From Pseudomonas sp. 21 (lineage in GTDB: Bacteria; Pseudomonadota; Gammaproteobacteria; Pseudomonadales; Pseudomonadaceae), in assembly GCF_000955805.1 (NCBI RefSeq), contig NZ_JYOA01000010.1, forward strand, positions 273,887 to 337,886: a stretch of DNA of 64,000 nt, written 5' to 3'. Below are positions 50,795 to 64,000 of the stretch, piece after piece. Numbering within the stretch: position 1 is the stretch's first letter; each line of letters starts with the position of its first letter. The notes under the pieces were generated by a model. The model was not told the DNA's origin. It saw only the letters and a list, made by a program, of their open reading frames with translations, and ran no database searches. The position numbers were made by a program, and so were the translations under genes.

Positions 50795-52918
50795 ATGAAC
50801 ATGGATAACAAACAGCAGTCTGCACGACGGATTCAGACGATGAATAGAAAGCTTTCCCGCCTCGGCATTTCCGTGCTCGCGGCCGTATTCGCGCCGGCTC
50901 TGCTGGCCGCGAACCTGCAGAGTGTCGACGTGGCGGCGCTGCCGGGCGATCGCGTGGAGCTGAAACTGGGCTTCGACGAGCCGGTGGCTGCGCCGCGTGG
51001 CTACACCATCGAGCAGCCGGCGCGCATCGCGCTGGACCTGCCGGGTGTGCAGAACAAACTGGGCAGCAAGAATCGCGAGCTGGGAGTGGGCAATGCCCGC
51101 AGCCTGACCGTGGTCGAGGCGAAGGACCGTACTCGCCTGATCGTCAATCTGGCGACTCTCGTGCCCTACAGCACCCGTGCGGAAGGTTCGAACCTGTACG
51201 TCGTGGTGGGTGCGGGCGCAGCGACTTCCAGCTCCTACGCCTCCGCGGCGCCGGCAGCAGCTCCAGCGGCCAAGCCCGCTCAGCCCAAACCGTACGTCCC
51301 GGCTGGAAAGGCGATTCGTAATATCGACTTCCAGCGTGGCGAGCAAGGCGAAGGCAATGTCGTGATCGACCTGTCCGATCCGACGGTCAGTCCGGACATT
51401 CAGGAGCAGGGCGGCAAGATTCGCCTGGACTTCCCGCGTACCCAACTGCCGGACAATCTGCGCGTCCGCCTGGACGTGAAGGACTTCGCTACCCCGGTAC
51501 AGCTGGTCAACGCATCCGCAGTCGGCGACAAGGCCAGCATCACCATCGAGCCGACCGGTCTGTACGACTACCTCGTCTACCAGACCGACAATCGCATGAC
51601 CGTCAGCATCAAGCCTCTGACCCAGGACGATGCCGAGAAGCGCAAGAAGGACACCTTCGCCTACACCGGTGAAAAACTGTCGCTTAACTTCCAGGACATC
51701 GATGTGCGTTCGGTGCTGCAGCTGATCGCTGACTTCACCGACCTGAACCTGGTGGCTTCGGACACCGTACAGGGCAACATCACCCTGCGCCTGCAGAACG
51801 TGCCGTGGGATCAGGCGCTGGACCTGGTACTCAAGACCAAGGGCCTGGACAAGCGCAAGGTCGGCAACGTACTGCTGGTCGCGCCGGCTGACGAGATCGC
51901 GGCTCGCGAGCGCCAGGAACTGGAAGCGCAGAAGCAGATCTCCGAGCTGGCTCCGCTGCGTCGCGAGCTGATTCAGGTGAACTACGCCAAGGCGGCGGAC
52001 ATCGCCAAGCTGTTCAGCTCCGTTACCGGCAGCGGTGCTAGCGCTCCGGGCGTTGCGGCGGCTGCACAGGGCGACAACCGCGGTTCGATCACCGTGGATG
52101 ACCGCACCAACAGCATCATTGCCTATCAGACCCAGGATCGCCTGGACGAGTTGCGCCGCATCGTTGCCCAGCTGGACATTCCGGTTCGTCAGGTGATGAT
52201 CGAGGCGCGTATCGTCGAAGCCAACGTCGACTACACCAAGGAACTGGGTGTGAACTGGAGCGGCTCGCTCTCCGGTCATGGCAACTTCGACGTCTCCGGC
52301 GGCACCAACAGCACCGGCAACACCTTCGTTGACCTCGGTACTTCGAATGCCACCCCGACTTCGGGCATCAGCATCGGCTTCACCACCAACAACACCATCC
52401 TGGACCTCCAGCTCAACGCGATGGAGAAAACCGGTAATGGCGAAGTGGTGTCCCAGCCGAAGGTCGTTACCTCGGACAAGGAAACCGCGAAGATCCTGAA
52501 GGGCTCGGAGATTCCCTACCAGGAAGCCAGCTCCAGCGGCGCGACCTCGGTGTCCTTCAAGGAGGCGGCGCTGTCCCTGGAGGTGACCCCGCAGATCACT
52601 CCGGACAACCGCATCATCATGGAAGTGAAGGTCAACAAGGACGAGCCGGACTACGCCAACGCCCTGAACGGCGTACCGCCGATCAAGAAGAACGAGGTGA
52701 ACGCGAAAGTGCTGGTCAACGATGGCGAAACCATCGTGATCGGTGGCGTGTTCTCCAACACCCAGACCAAGTCCACGGCCAAGGTGCCGTTCCTGGGCGA
52801 CGTGCCGATGATCGGCCGCCTGTTCAAGAACGACTATGTGACCGACAGCAAGAACGAGCTGCTGGTTTTCCTTACCCCGCGGATCATGAATAATCAGGCC
52901 ATTGCAATCGGCCGTTGA
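50795..52918 (+). CDS. pilQ: Type IV pilus secretin PilQ
   Basis: The outer-membrane secretin through which the pilus passes. The 707-residue product has a signal sequence ending LLAA, AMIN domains (about 45-300), the secretin N-domains ([13 protein letters not shown], then REL-type [12 protein letters not shown]) and the C-terminal secretin barrel with [14 protein letters not shown]. Three starts are possible: 50795, 50801 and 50840; the last matches the beginning of the P. aeruginosa protein, the first is favoured by AAGGGCGGGG. The variable loop at about residues 490-530 is shorter than in PAO1. Confidence 0.95.
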   Translation: MNMDNKQQSARRIQTMNRKLSRLGISVLAAVFAPALLAANLQSVDVAALPGDRVELKLGFDEPVAAPRGYTIEQPARIALDLPGVQNKLGSKNRELGVGNARSLTVVEAKDRTRLIVNLATLVPYSTRAEGSNLYVVVGAGAATSSSYASAAPAAAPAAKPAQPKPYVPAGKAIRNIDFQRGEQGEGNVVIDLSDPTVSPDIQEQGGKIRLDFPRTQLPDNLRVRLDVKDFATPVQLVNASAVGDKASITIEPTGLYDYLVYQTDNRMTVSIKPLTQDDAEKRKKDTFAYTGEKLSLNFQDIDVRSVLQLIADFTDLNLVASDTVQGNITLRLQNVPWDQALDLVLKTKGLDKRKVGNVLLVAPADEIAARERQELEAQKQISELAPLRRELIQVNYAKAADIAKLFSSVTGSGASAPGVAAAAQGDNRGSITVDDRTNSIIAYQTQDRLDELRRIVAQLDIPVRQVMIEARIVEANVDYTKELGVNWSGSLSGHGNFDVSGGTNSTGNTFVDLGTSNATPTSGISIGFTTNNTILDLQLNAMEKTGNGEVVSQPKVVTSDKETAKILKGSEIPYQEASSSGATSVSFKEAALSLEVTPQITPDNRIIMEVKVNKDEPDYANALNGVPPIKKNEVNAKVLVNDGETIVIGGVFSNTQTKSTAKVPFLGDVPMIGRLFKNDYVTDSKNELLVFLTPRIMNNQAIAIGR

Positions 52919-52926
52919 TCAATGTC

Positions 52927-53445
52927 GTGTCCAATTTGATTCTGGTAGGCCCGATGGGAGCTGGTAAAAGCACCATCGGGCGTCTTCTCGCCAAAGAGCT
53001 TCACCTCGTCTTCAAAGATTCGGATAAAGAGATCGAGCAGCGCTGCGGAGCCAACATCCCCTGGATATTCGATGTCGAGGGCGAGGCTGGCTTCCGTGAG
53101 CGTGAGCAGGCGATGCTGGCCGAGCTGTGCGATGAAGGGGGCATGGTCATCGCCACGGGCGGTGGCGCCGTCATGCGTGAGGCCAATCGGCACATCCTCA
53201 AGGGTGGCGGCAAGGTGATCTACCTGCACGCTTCGGTCGAGCAGCAGATTTCCCGCACGGCGCGCGACAAGAATCGCCCGTTGCTGCAGAAGCCCAATCC
53301 GGAGCAGATCCTTCGTGATCTCATGCAGATGCGCGATCCGCTTTATCGCGAAATTGCCGACGTGATCATCGAAACCGACGAGCGGCCTCCGCGTCTTGTC
53401 GTGCTGGAGATCATCGAGCGCCTGCGTGAGCTGGAGCGCCATTAA
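52927..53445 (+). CDS. aroK: Shikimate kinase
   Basis: A 172-residue P-loop kinase that phosphorylates shikimate in aromatic amino acid synthesis. Walker [10 protein letters not shown] lies at 8-16, with shikimate-binding [14 protein letters not shown] and ATGGGAV. I use GTG 52927 because it gives the usual 172-residue length and start; a TTG at 52915 overlapping the pilQ stop would add four residues. There is no clear Shine-Dalgarno sequence, so coupling to pilQ is likely. Confidence 0.94.
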   Translation: MSNLILVGPMGAGKSTIGRLLAKELHLVFKDSDKEIEQRCGANIPWIFDVEGEAGFREREQAMLAELCDEGGMVIATGGGAVMREANRHILKGGGKVIYLHASVEQQISRTARDKNRPLLQKPNPEQILRDLMQMRDPLYREIADVIIETDERPPRLVVLEIIERLRELERH

Positions 53446-53495
53446 CGGCGCTGCAATCTGCGGTATCCTAGTCCCCTTTCTTGCCTGGGGGTTTC

Positions 53496-54602
53496 ATGCG
53501 CACACTCAACGTCGATCTGGCCGATCGCAGCTACCCGATCTATATCGGCGAAGGGCTGCTGGATGATCTGCGCTACTTCGAGCCGCACATTCGCGGCCGC
53601 CAGGTAGCCATCGTCACCAACGAAACCATCGCGCCGCTGTACCTGGATCGACTGCAGAAGACCCTGGCCGGCTACAAGGTCACCACGGTCGTGCTCCCCG
53701 ACGGCGAGGCCTACAAGCAGTGGGAAACCCTGCAGCTGATCTTCGATGGCCTGCTGACCGCGCGCCATGACCGCAAGACCACCCTGATCGCCCTCGGCGG
53801 CGGCGTCATCGGCGACATGACCGGTTTCGCCGCGGCCTGCTACCAGCGTGGCGTCGATTTCATCCAGGTGCCGACTACCCTGCTGTCCCAGGTGGATTCC
53901 TCCGTGGGCGGCAAGACCGGCATCAACCACCCGCTGGGCAAGAACATGGTCGGGGCGTTCTACCAGCCCCAGGCGGTGGTCATCGATACCGCAACCCTGA
54001 AGACCCTGCCGCCGCGCGAGCTGTCGGCAGGCCTGGCGGAAGTGATCAAGTACGGCTTCATCTGCGACGAGCCCTTCCTCTCCTGGCTGGAAGCGCACAT
54101 GGACGACCTGCTGGCGCTGGAGTCGACGGCGCTGACCGAAGCCATCGAGCGCTCCTGCGCGGCCAAGGCCCGCGTGGTCGGCGCCGACGAGAAGGAAACC
54201 GGCGTCCGCGCGACCCTCAATCTGGGCCACACCTTCGGCCATGCCATCGAGACGCACATGGGTTATGGCGTCTGGCTGCACGGCGAAGCCGTGGGTGCGG
54301 GAACCGTGATGGCACTTGAGATGTCGCATCGGCTGGGATGGCTGACAAAGGCCGAGCTCGATCGGGGCATCCGCCTGCTCGCCGCGGCGAAGTTGCCGGT
54401 GGTGCCGCCGCAGGAAATGAATGCCGAGCATTTTCTCGAGCACATGGCCGTTGACAAGAAAGTGCTCGATGGCCGTCTGCGTCTGGTATTGCTCCAAGGG
54501 CTGGGGGGCGCGGTCGTGACCGCCGAATTCCCCCGTGAGATTCTGGAAGAAACACTGCGCGCTGACTACCAGGCACTGGTCGGTCAGGCAGGAGAACACT
54601 GA
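53496..54602 (+). CDS. aroB: 3-dehydroquinate synthase
   Basis: A 368-residue NAD- and metal-dependent enzyme that cyclises DAHP to 3-dehydroquinate. It shows the [13 protein letters not shown] cofactor loop, [19 protein letters not shown] and the metal ligands in [12 protein letters not shown]. The start at 53496 gives the standard length; it follows GGGGG. It lies 50 nt after aroK in the common aroK-aroB order. Confidence 0.97.
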   Translation: MRTLNVDLADRSYPIYIGEGLLDDLRYFEPHIRGRQVAIVTNETIAPLYLDRLQKTLAGYKVTTVVLPDGEAYKQWETLQLIFDGLLTARHDRKTTLIALGGGVIGDMTGFAAACYQRGVDFIQVPTTLLSQVDSSVGGKTGINHPLGKNMVGAFYQPQAVVIDTATLKTLPPRELSAGLAEVIKYGFICDEPFLSWLEAHMDDLLALESTALTEAIERSCAAKARVVGADEKETGVRATLNLGHTFGHAIETHMGYGVWLHGEAVGAGTVMALEMSHRLGWLTKAELDRGIRLLAAAKLPVVPPQEMNAEHFLEHMAVDKKVLDGRLRLVLLQGLGGAVVTAEFPREILEETLRADYQALVGQAGEH

Positions 54603-54608
54603 GGTCCC

Positions 54609-56300
54609 ATGTCCAGCTTGCATGCCGATGAGGCCTTCCTGGCCCACTACCAGTTCAGCCACGATCCGTTCGCACCGCGGGTTCCGGGCTTCAAGTTCTT
54701 CCCGGCGCAGCGCAAGCCCGTACTGGGCCAGCTGCACCACCTGGCGCGTTACAGCCAGCTGCTGCTGGCTGTCACCGGCCCGCTGGGCAGTGGCAAGACC
54801 CTGTTGCGCCAGGCCCTGGTGGCCAGCACCAACAAGGATGCCGTCTCCAGCGTGGTGATTTCCGGTCGCTCGGTGACCGATGAAGCCACTCTGCTGCGCC
54901 AGCTCGCGCAAGGCCTGGGCATCACCCAGACCAGCATCGAGGCGATCCTCGCCAAGGTGGCTCAACTGGCGATTACCGGGCAGGACGTTTATCTGCTGGT
55001 GGATGACGCCGAGCAACTGCGCGACGACGCCCTGGAAGTCCTCCTGCTGCTGGCCGCCGGCAACTCCGAGGCGCGCCTGCACGTCTTCCTGTTCGGCGAG
55101 CCCGAGCTGCTGTCGCGCCTGGAAGTGCTGTCCGAAGGCGAGGAGCGCTTCCACGCCATCGAACTGCAGCCCTACAGCGAGGAAGAGACCCGCGAGTACC
55201 TCGCGCAGCGCCTGGAAGGCGCGGGGCAGGGCATCGAGCTGATCTCCGCCGACCTGCTGGCCGACATCCACGAACAATCCGGCGGCTGGCCGGGCACCAT
55301 CAACCAGACCGCCCGCGACGCGATGATCGAAGCGATGCTGGCGGACCGCAGCGGCGAGCGCAAGGCGGCCGGTGCCGGCTTCAAGCTGCCGAAGAAGCAT
55401 CTGGCCATCTTGGGCGTGGTTGCCATTGGCGTCATCGCCGCCTGGTTCATGCAGGGCAAGACCACCAAGCCGGAGACCGCGAGCAACACTGCCGCACAGA
55501 CGTCGTCTCAACTGCCGCTGGGTGGCGGTGCTGCTCCGCAGTCGAGCGCGCAGCCGCAGCCGGATGCCCAGGGCAATGGCCCGTCGGTGGAATTCGCTGG
55601 CTCCAACCAGCCGCTGCCGCTGCCGCTGGTAGGCGAAAGCCAGCCGGTGATCCGCGAACCCATGGCCCAGGCCGGTGGCCAGGAAGATGCCGACGAAGGC
55701 AGCATGCCTTCCGCCGCCATCCCGCCAACCGTGACCACCACCGCGCCGCCGGTGACCCCGCTGGCGAACAATGGCCCGAAACCGCTGAACCCGGTGCCGG
55801 CGGCTCCCGTCCAGCAGCAGGCTGCCATCCAGCCGGCTCCGACTCCTGCGCCCACTCCGCGTCCGGAGCCGGTCAAGCCGGCCGCCACCGCACCGGCCAA
55901 GCCTGTCCAGGCTGCCAAGCCGGCAGCGCCCAAACCTGCCGCCACCGTTGCCAGCGCCAAGCCAGCGACCGCAGCCAGCAAGCCTGCCGCAGCCACCGGC
56001 AGCGCCGGCGGCAGCAGCTGGTACCAGTCCCAGGCCGGGTCGCGCTACTCCGTGCAGGTGCTGGGCACCGGCTCCGAAGCCAGCGCCAAGGCCTTTATCA
56101 GCCAGCAGGGCGGTGGCGACTACCGCTACTTCCGCAAGAACCTGCAGGGCAAGCCGTTCTATGTGGTGACCTACGGCAACTTCGCTGACCGCAATGCCGC
56201 CCAGGCCGCGATCAAGAAGCTGCCGGCGAAGATCCAGGCTTCCAAGCCCTGGGCCCGGCCGTTCTCCAGCATCCAGCAGGACATCGCCGGGGCGCGCTGA
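54609..56300 (+). CDS. AAA-type ATPase with C-terminal SPOR domain (DamX-like)
   Basis: A 563-residue protein. A cytosolic ExeA/DamX-type ATPase region lies at 1-255, with Walker A GPLGSGKT (57-64) and Walker B VYLLVDDAEQ. A single span follows at about 263-281, then a roughly 185-residue Pro/Ala/Gln-rich periplasmic linker, and a SPOR domain (about 470-563) that binds denuded septal peptidoglycan. E. coli DamX has the same layout downstream of aroKB and acts at the division septum. The start is 6 nt after aroB, so it is cotranscribed. A strong terminator follows. Confidence 0.93.
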   Translation: MSSLHADEAFLAHYQFSHDPFAPRVPGFKFFPAQRKPVLGQLHHLARYSQLLLAVTGPLGSGKTLLRQALVASTNKDAVSSVVISGRSVTDEATLLRQLAQGLGITQTSIEAILAKVAQLAITGQDVYLLVDDAEQLRDDALEVLLLLAAGNSEARLHVFLFGEPELLSRLEVLSEGEERFHAIELQPYSEEETREYLAQRLEGAGQGIELISADLLADIHEQSGGWPGTINQTARDAMIEAMLADRSGERKAAGAGFKLPKKHLAILGVVAIGVIAAWFMQGKTTKPETASNTAAQTSSQLPLGGGAAPQSSAQPQPDAQGNGPSVEFAGSNQPLPLPLVGESQPVIREPMAQAGGQEDADEGSMPSAAIPPTVTTTAPPVTPLANNGPKPLNPVPAAPVQQQAAIQPAPTPAPTPRPEPVKPAATAPAKPVQAAKPAAPKPAATVASAKPATAASKPAAATGSAGGSSWYQSQAGSRYSVQVLGTGSEASAKAFISQQGGGDYRYFRKNLQGKPFYVVTYGNFADRNAAQAAIKKLPAKIQASKPWARPFSSIQQDIAGAR

Positions 56301-56323
56301 AAGGTCGCACTGTCGCAATACTG

Positions 56324-56361
56324 AAAAAGCCGAGCCCCATTTCCTGGGGCTCGGCTTTTTT
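56324..56361. terminator. Terminator after the pil-aro operon
   Basis: A perfect 16-bp stem (56324-56339 with 56345-56360) with a TTTCC loop, including A and T runs on both sides. It separates the pil-aro-damX unit from the gltB leader. Confidence 0.95.
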
Positions 56362-56434
56362 ATTGGGTTGTTTCTTTTGCTGCATTCTTATAAAAATGCG
56401 ACATCGGGTGTCGGCAGTGCGTCAAAAAAATTCA

Positions 56435-56462
56435 GTGACGTCGCTTTCCCCGTGTGTACAAT
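56435..56462 (+). promoter_or_regulatory. Candidate promoter of the gltBD leader
   Basis: GTGACG (56435-56440), 16-nt spacer, TACAAT (56457-56462). Transcription near 56469 would give a leader of about 294 nt before gltB. Confidence 0.5.
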
Positions 56463-56524
56463 GACCTCCCTTTGCCTATCGGAAACTCGCCGCTTGAGCG
56501 AGTAGACAGGCGAAGTGCTTGAAG

Positions 56525-56727
56525 AGGGTCTGCTGACGTTTCGTCATGGCCAGGGCCGGAACCGCCGCTACGTTGGGTAAGACGTGGCACCTCGCGCGGA
56601 ACGGTCATTCCAGGTGAACCAGGGGCGTAAGCGGCGCTGCACGATAGATGCGGCCCGAGCCTTTAGGGTGCGCGGGAAACGAGCCTGCACGGCGAAACAG
56701 GGCGATGGCGAAACGTCAGCAGACCCT
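56525..56727 (+). ncRNA. Candidate structured leader RNA upstream of gltB
   Basis: The arms 56525-56543 and 56709-56727 are exact 19-nt reverse complements. Continuing inward, 56544-56551 pairs with 56701-56708 at 7 of 8 positions, including one G-T wobble. The enclosed 150 nt are GC-rich and can fold further: 56567-56573 with 56582-56588, and 56630-56636 with 56563-56569 as an alternative to it. No plausible protein is encoded. The element ends 35 nt before the gltB ATG. A mobile MITE-like origin is possible, but no target duplication is visible. I do not recognise the RNA family. Confidence 0.55.
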
Positions 56728-56762
56728 GGAATTTATAAAAGTTTTGCCGGTGAGAGTTCCCT

Positions 56763-61208
<4,446 letters not shown>

Positions 61209-61226
61209 GCGCCTGAAGTTTGATGA

Positions 61227-62654
<1,428 letters not shown>

Positions 62655-62664
62655 GACTGGGCGT

Positions 62665-62747
62665 GTAGGAGCGAGGGGGACACCTGGTTCTTGCTCGCGA
62701 ACCCTGGCCCCGCTGCGGGCTTTGTTCGCGAGCAAGCTCGCTCCTAC
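62665..62747. repeat. REP pair with a 14-nt insertion in one arm
   Basis: The 3' copy (62724-62747) is a complete REP palindrome. The 5' copy is split: 62665-62675 and 62690-62702 together make the usual sequence, with 14 extra nt (62676-62689, GGGGACACCTGGTT) between them. It lies between gltD and hemE. Confidence 0.8.
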
Positions 62748-62863
62748 AAAAAGCACGCATATCGCTGCGGCAGAATGCCGCGACGGACAAAAGGCACGGC
62801 ACCCGCCGTGCCTTTTCGTTTGGGCTTTGCGAAAATGCCCGCACTTTTTTTCCGGATGCCGTT

Positions 62864-63928
62864 ATGACTGCCCTGAAGAACGATCGCTTCCTTCGCGCCC
62901 TGCTCAAGCAGCCCGTCGATGTCACCCCCGTCTGGATGATGCGCCAGGCCGGCCGCTACCTGCCGGAGTACCGCGCCACCCGCGCCAAGGCCGGTGACTT
63001 CATGAGCCTGTGCATGAACCCGCAGATGGCCTGCGAAGTGACCCTGCAGCCGCTGGACCGCTACCCGCAGCTGGACGCGGCGATCCTCTTCTCCGACATC
63101 CTCACCATCCCCGACGCCATGGGCCAGGGTTTGTACTTCGAGACCGGCGAAGGCCCGCGTTTCAAGAAGGTCGTGAGCAGCCTGGCCGACATCGAAGCCC
63201 TGCCGATCCCCGAACCCGAAAAGGACCTGGGCTACGTGATGGACGCCGTGCGCACCATCCGCCGCGAGCTGAACGGCCGCGTGCCGCTGATCGGCTTCTC
63301 CGGCAGCCCCTGGACTTTGGCCACCTACATGGTCGAAGGCGGTTCCAGCCGCGACTTCCGCAAGTCCAAGGCGATGCTCTACGAAAACCCGCAGGCCATG
63401 CACGCGCTGCTGGACAAGCTGGCGCAGTCGGTCACCAGCTACCTCAACGGCCAGATTCTCGCTGGCGCGCAGGCGGTGCAGATCTTCGATTCGTGGGGTG
63501 GCAGCCTGTCGGCGGCGGCGTACCAGGAATTCTCCCTGGCCTACATGCAGAAGATCGTCGATGGCCTGATCCGTGAACACGAAGGTCGCCGCGTGCCGGT
63601 GATCCTCTTCACCAAGGGCGGCGGCCTGTGGCTGGAGTCCATGGCCAATACCGGTGCAGAAGCGCTTGGCCTGGACTGGACCTGCGATATCGGCAGCGCC
63701 CGCGCCCGCGTCGGCGACAAGGTTGCCCTGCAGGGCAACATGGACCCGGCGGTGCTCTACGCCAAGCCGGAGGCCATCCGCGCCGAAGTCGCGCGCATCC
63801 TCGGCGCCTTCGGTAACGGCAATGGCCACGTGTTCAACCTCGGCCATGGCGTGACCCCGGAAGTCGATCCGGCCCATGCCGGCGCCTTCTTCGAGGCGGT
63901 GCACGAGCTGTCGGCGCAGTATCACTGA
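62864..63928 (+). CDS. hemE: Uroporphyrinogen decarboxylase
   Basis: The 354-residue cytosolic enzyme decarboxylates uroporphyrinogen III to coproporphyrinogen III in haem synthesis, without cofactor. It has the substrate-binding [14 protein letters not shown], the catalytic Asp in [14 protein letters not shown] and [13 protein letters not shown]. Full length. It is separated from gltD by 209 nt with a REP pair, so it probably has its own promoter. A terminator follows. Confidence 0.97.
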   Translation: MTALKNDRFLRALLKQPVDVTPVWMMRQAGRYLPEYRATRAKAGDFMSLCMNPQMACEVTLQPLDRYPQLDAAILFSDILTIPDAMGQGLYFETGEGPRFKKVVSSLADIEALPIPEPEKDLGYVMDAVRTIRRELNGRVPLIGFSGSPWTLATYMVEGGSSRDFRKSKAMLYENPQAMHALLDKLAQSVTSYLNGQILAGAQAVQIFDSWGGSLSAAAYQEFSLAYMQKIVDGLIREHEGRRVPVILFTKGGGLWLESMANTGAEALGLDWTCDIGSARARVGDKVALQGNMDPAVLYAKPEAIRAEVARILGAFGNGNGHVFNLGHGVTPEVDPAHAGAFFEAVHELSAQYH

Positions 63929-63944
63929 GCCCGGCGTCGAACTG

Positions 63945-63973
63945 AAAAAGCCCCGCGATTGCGGGGCTTTTTT
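63945..63973 (+). terminator. Rho-independent terminator of hemE
   Basis: AAAAAGCCCCGC (63945-63956), loop GATT, GCGGGGCTTTTT (63961-63972), continuing into T. Confidence 0.93.
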
Positions 63974-63983
63974 GTGTCTCTCT

Positions 63984-64000
63984 GTAGGAGCGGGCCATGC
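63984..64000 (+). repeat. Start of another REP copy, cut by the window edge
   Basis: GTAGGAGCGGGCCATGC at the window end matches the first part of the Pseudomonas REP family seen elsewhere here. Confidence 0.6.

Noticed and set aside
53442..56318. A 958-codon minus-strand frame opposite aroB and the DamX-like gene
   Set aside because: Low-complexity Arg/Gly/Leu composition and no start signals; a shadow of the real genes.

Overview
The window is chromosomal, GC-rich DNA from a fluorescent-type Pseudomonas close to the P. aeruginosa / P. citronellolis / P. nitroreducens group. The evidence is gene content and order: dguABC, opgGH, metF-ahcY with an SAH riboswitch, gcdG-gcdH-LysR, metK, tkt-epd-pgk-fba, ponA, pilMNOPQ-aroK-aroB, gltBD and hemE, together with REP-type palindromes of the GTAGGAGC family. 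It contains about 56 protein genes and no rRNA, tRNA, CRISPR array, insertion sequence or prophage. Most of it is core metabolism and envelope biology, and coding density is high.

Layout. (1) 1-4624: the end of a D-glutamate utilisation operon (dguA partial, dguB, dguC), a convergent lipoprotein/Nudix pair, and proline iminopeptidase with D-aminoacyl-tRNA deacylase. (2) 4826-11745: osmoregulated periplasmic glucan synthesis (opgG, opgH), then a polar amino acid ABC transporter. (3) 11961-17126, minus strand: a long-tailed RhlE helicase and the methyl-cycle cluster metF, HD-domain gene, ahcY, the last behind an SAH riboswitch. (4) 17536-21215: glutarate/glutaryl-CoA degradation with a divergent LysR regulator. 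(5) 21470-24736: a hot-dog thioesterase and an NMT1/SsuA-type ABC transporter. (6) 24747-34000: assorted envelope and redox genes (TPM/LemA pair, EamA transporter, MAPEG, cytochrome c', DUF1090, PHB-depolymerase-like esterase, phosphoesterase, ferric-reductase-like flavoprotein) and the signal-peptide-bearing DNA ligase LigB. (7) 34142-42850: metK with an ArsR-methyltransferase fusion gene, diverging from tkt, epd, pgk, two small lipoproteins and fba. (8) 42924-45150: small accessory genes. (9) 45327-56300: ponA diverging from the type IV pilus alignment/secretin operon pilMNOPQ, then aroK, aroB and a DamX-like AAA/SPOR protein. (10) 56362-63928: a structured leader, gltB, gltD and hemE.

How the parts fit together. 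Nitrogen is a recurrent theme: D-glutamate oxidation, a polar amino acid importer and glutamate synthase. The methyl cycle appears twice with two different sensors. An SAH riboswitch sits ahead of ahcY, and an ArsR-methyltransferase protein precedes metK with a perfect palindrome upstream of its own start. Relative to P. aeruginosa PAO1 as I remember it, blocks equivalent to the PA50xx region and the PA04xx-PA05xx region alternate, so the window crosses at least two rearrangement junctions.

The least explained item is the roughly 300-nt region ahead of gltB. It has a perfect 19-bp inverted repeat whose arms are 165 nt apart, extendable by 7 of 8 further pairs, behind a plausible promoter. I propose it as a structured leader RNA. 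Next in interest are the SAH/SahR-like double control, the HD-domain gene in the ahcY-metF cluster and a REP copy interrupted by 14 nt.
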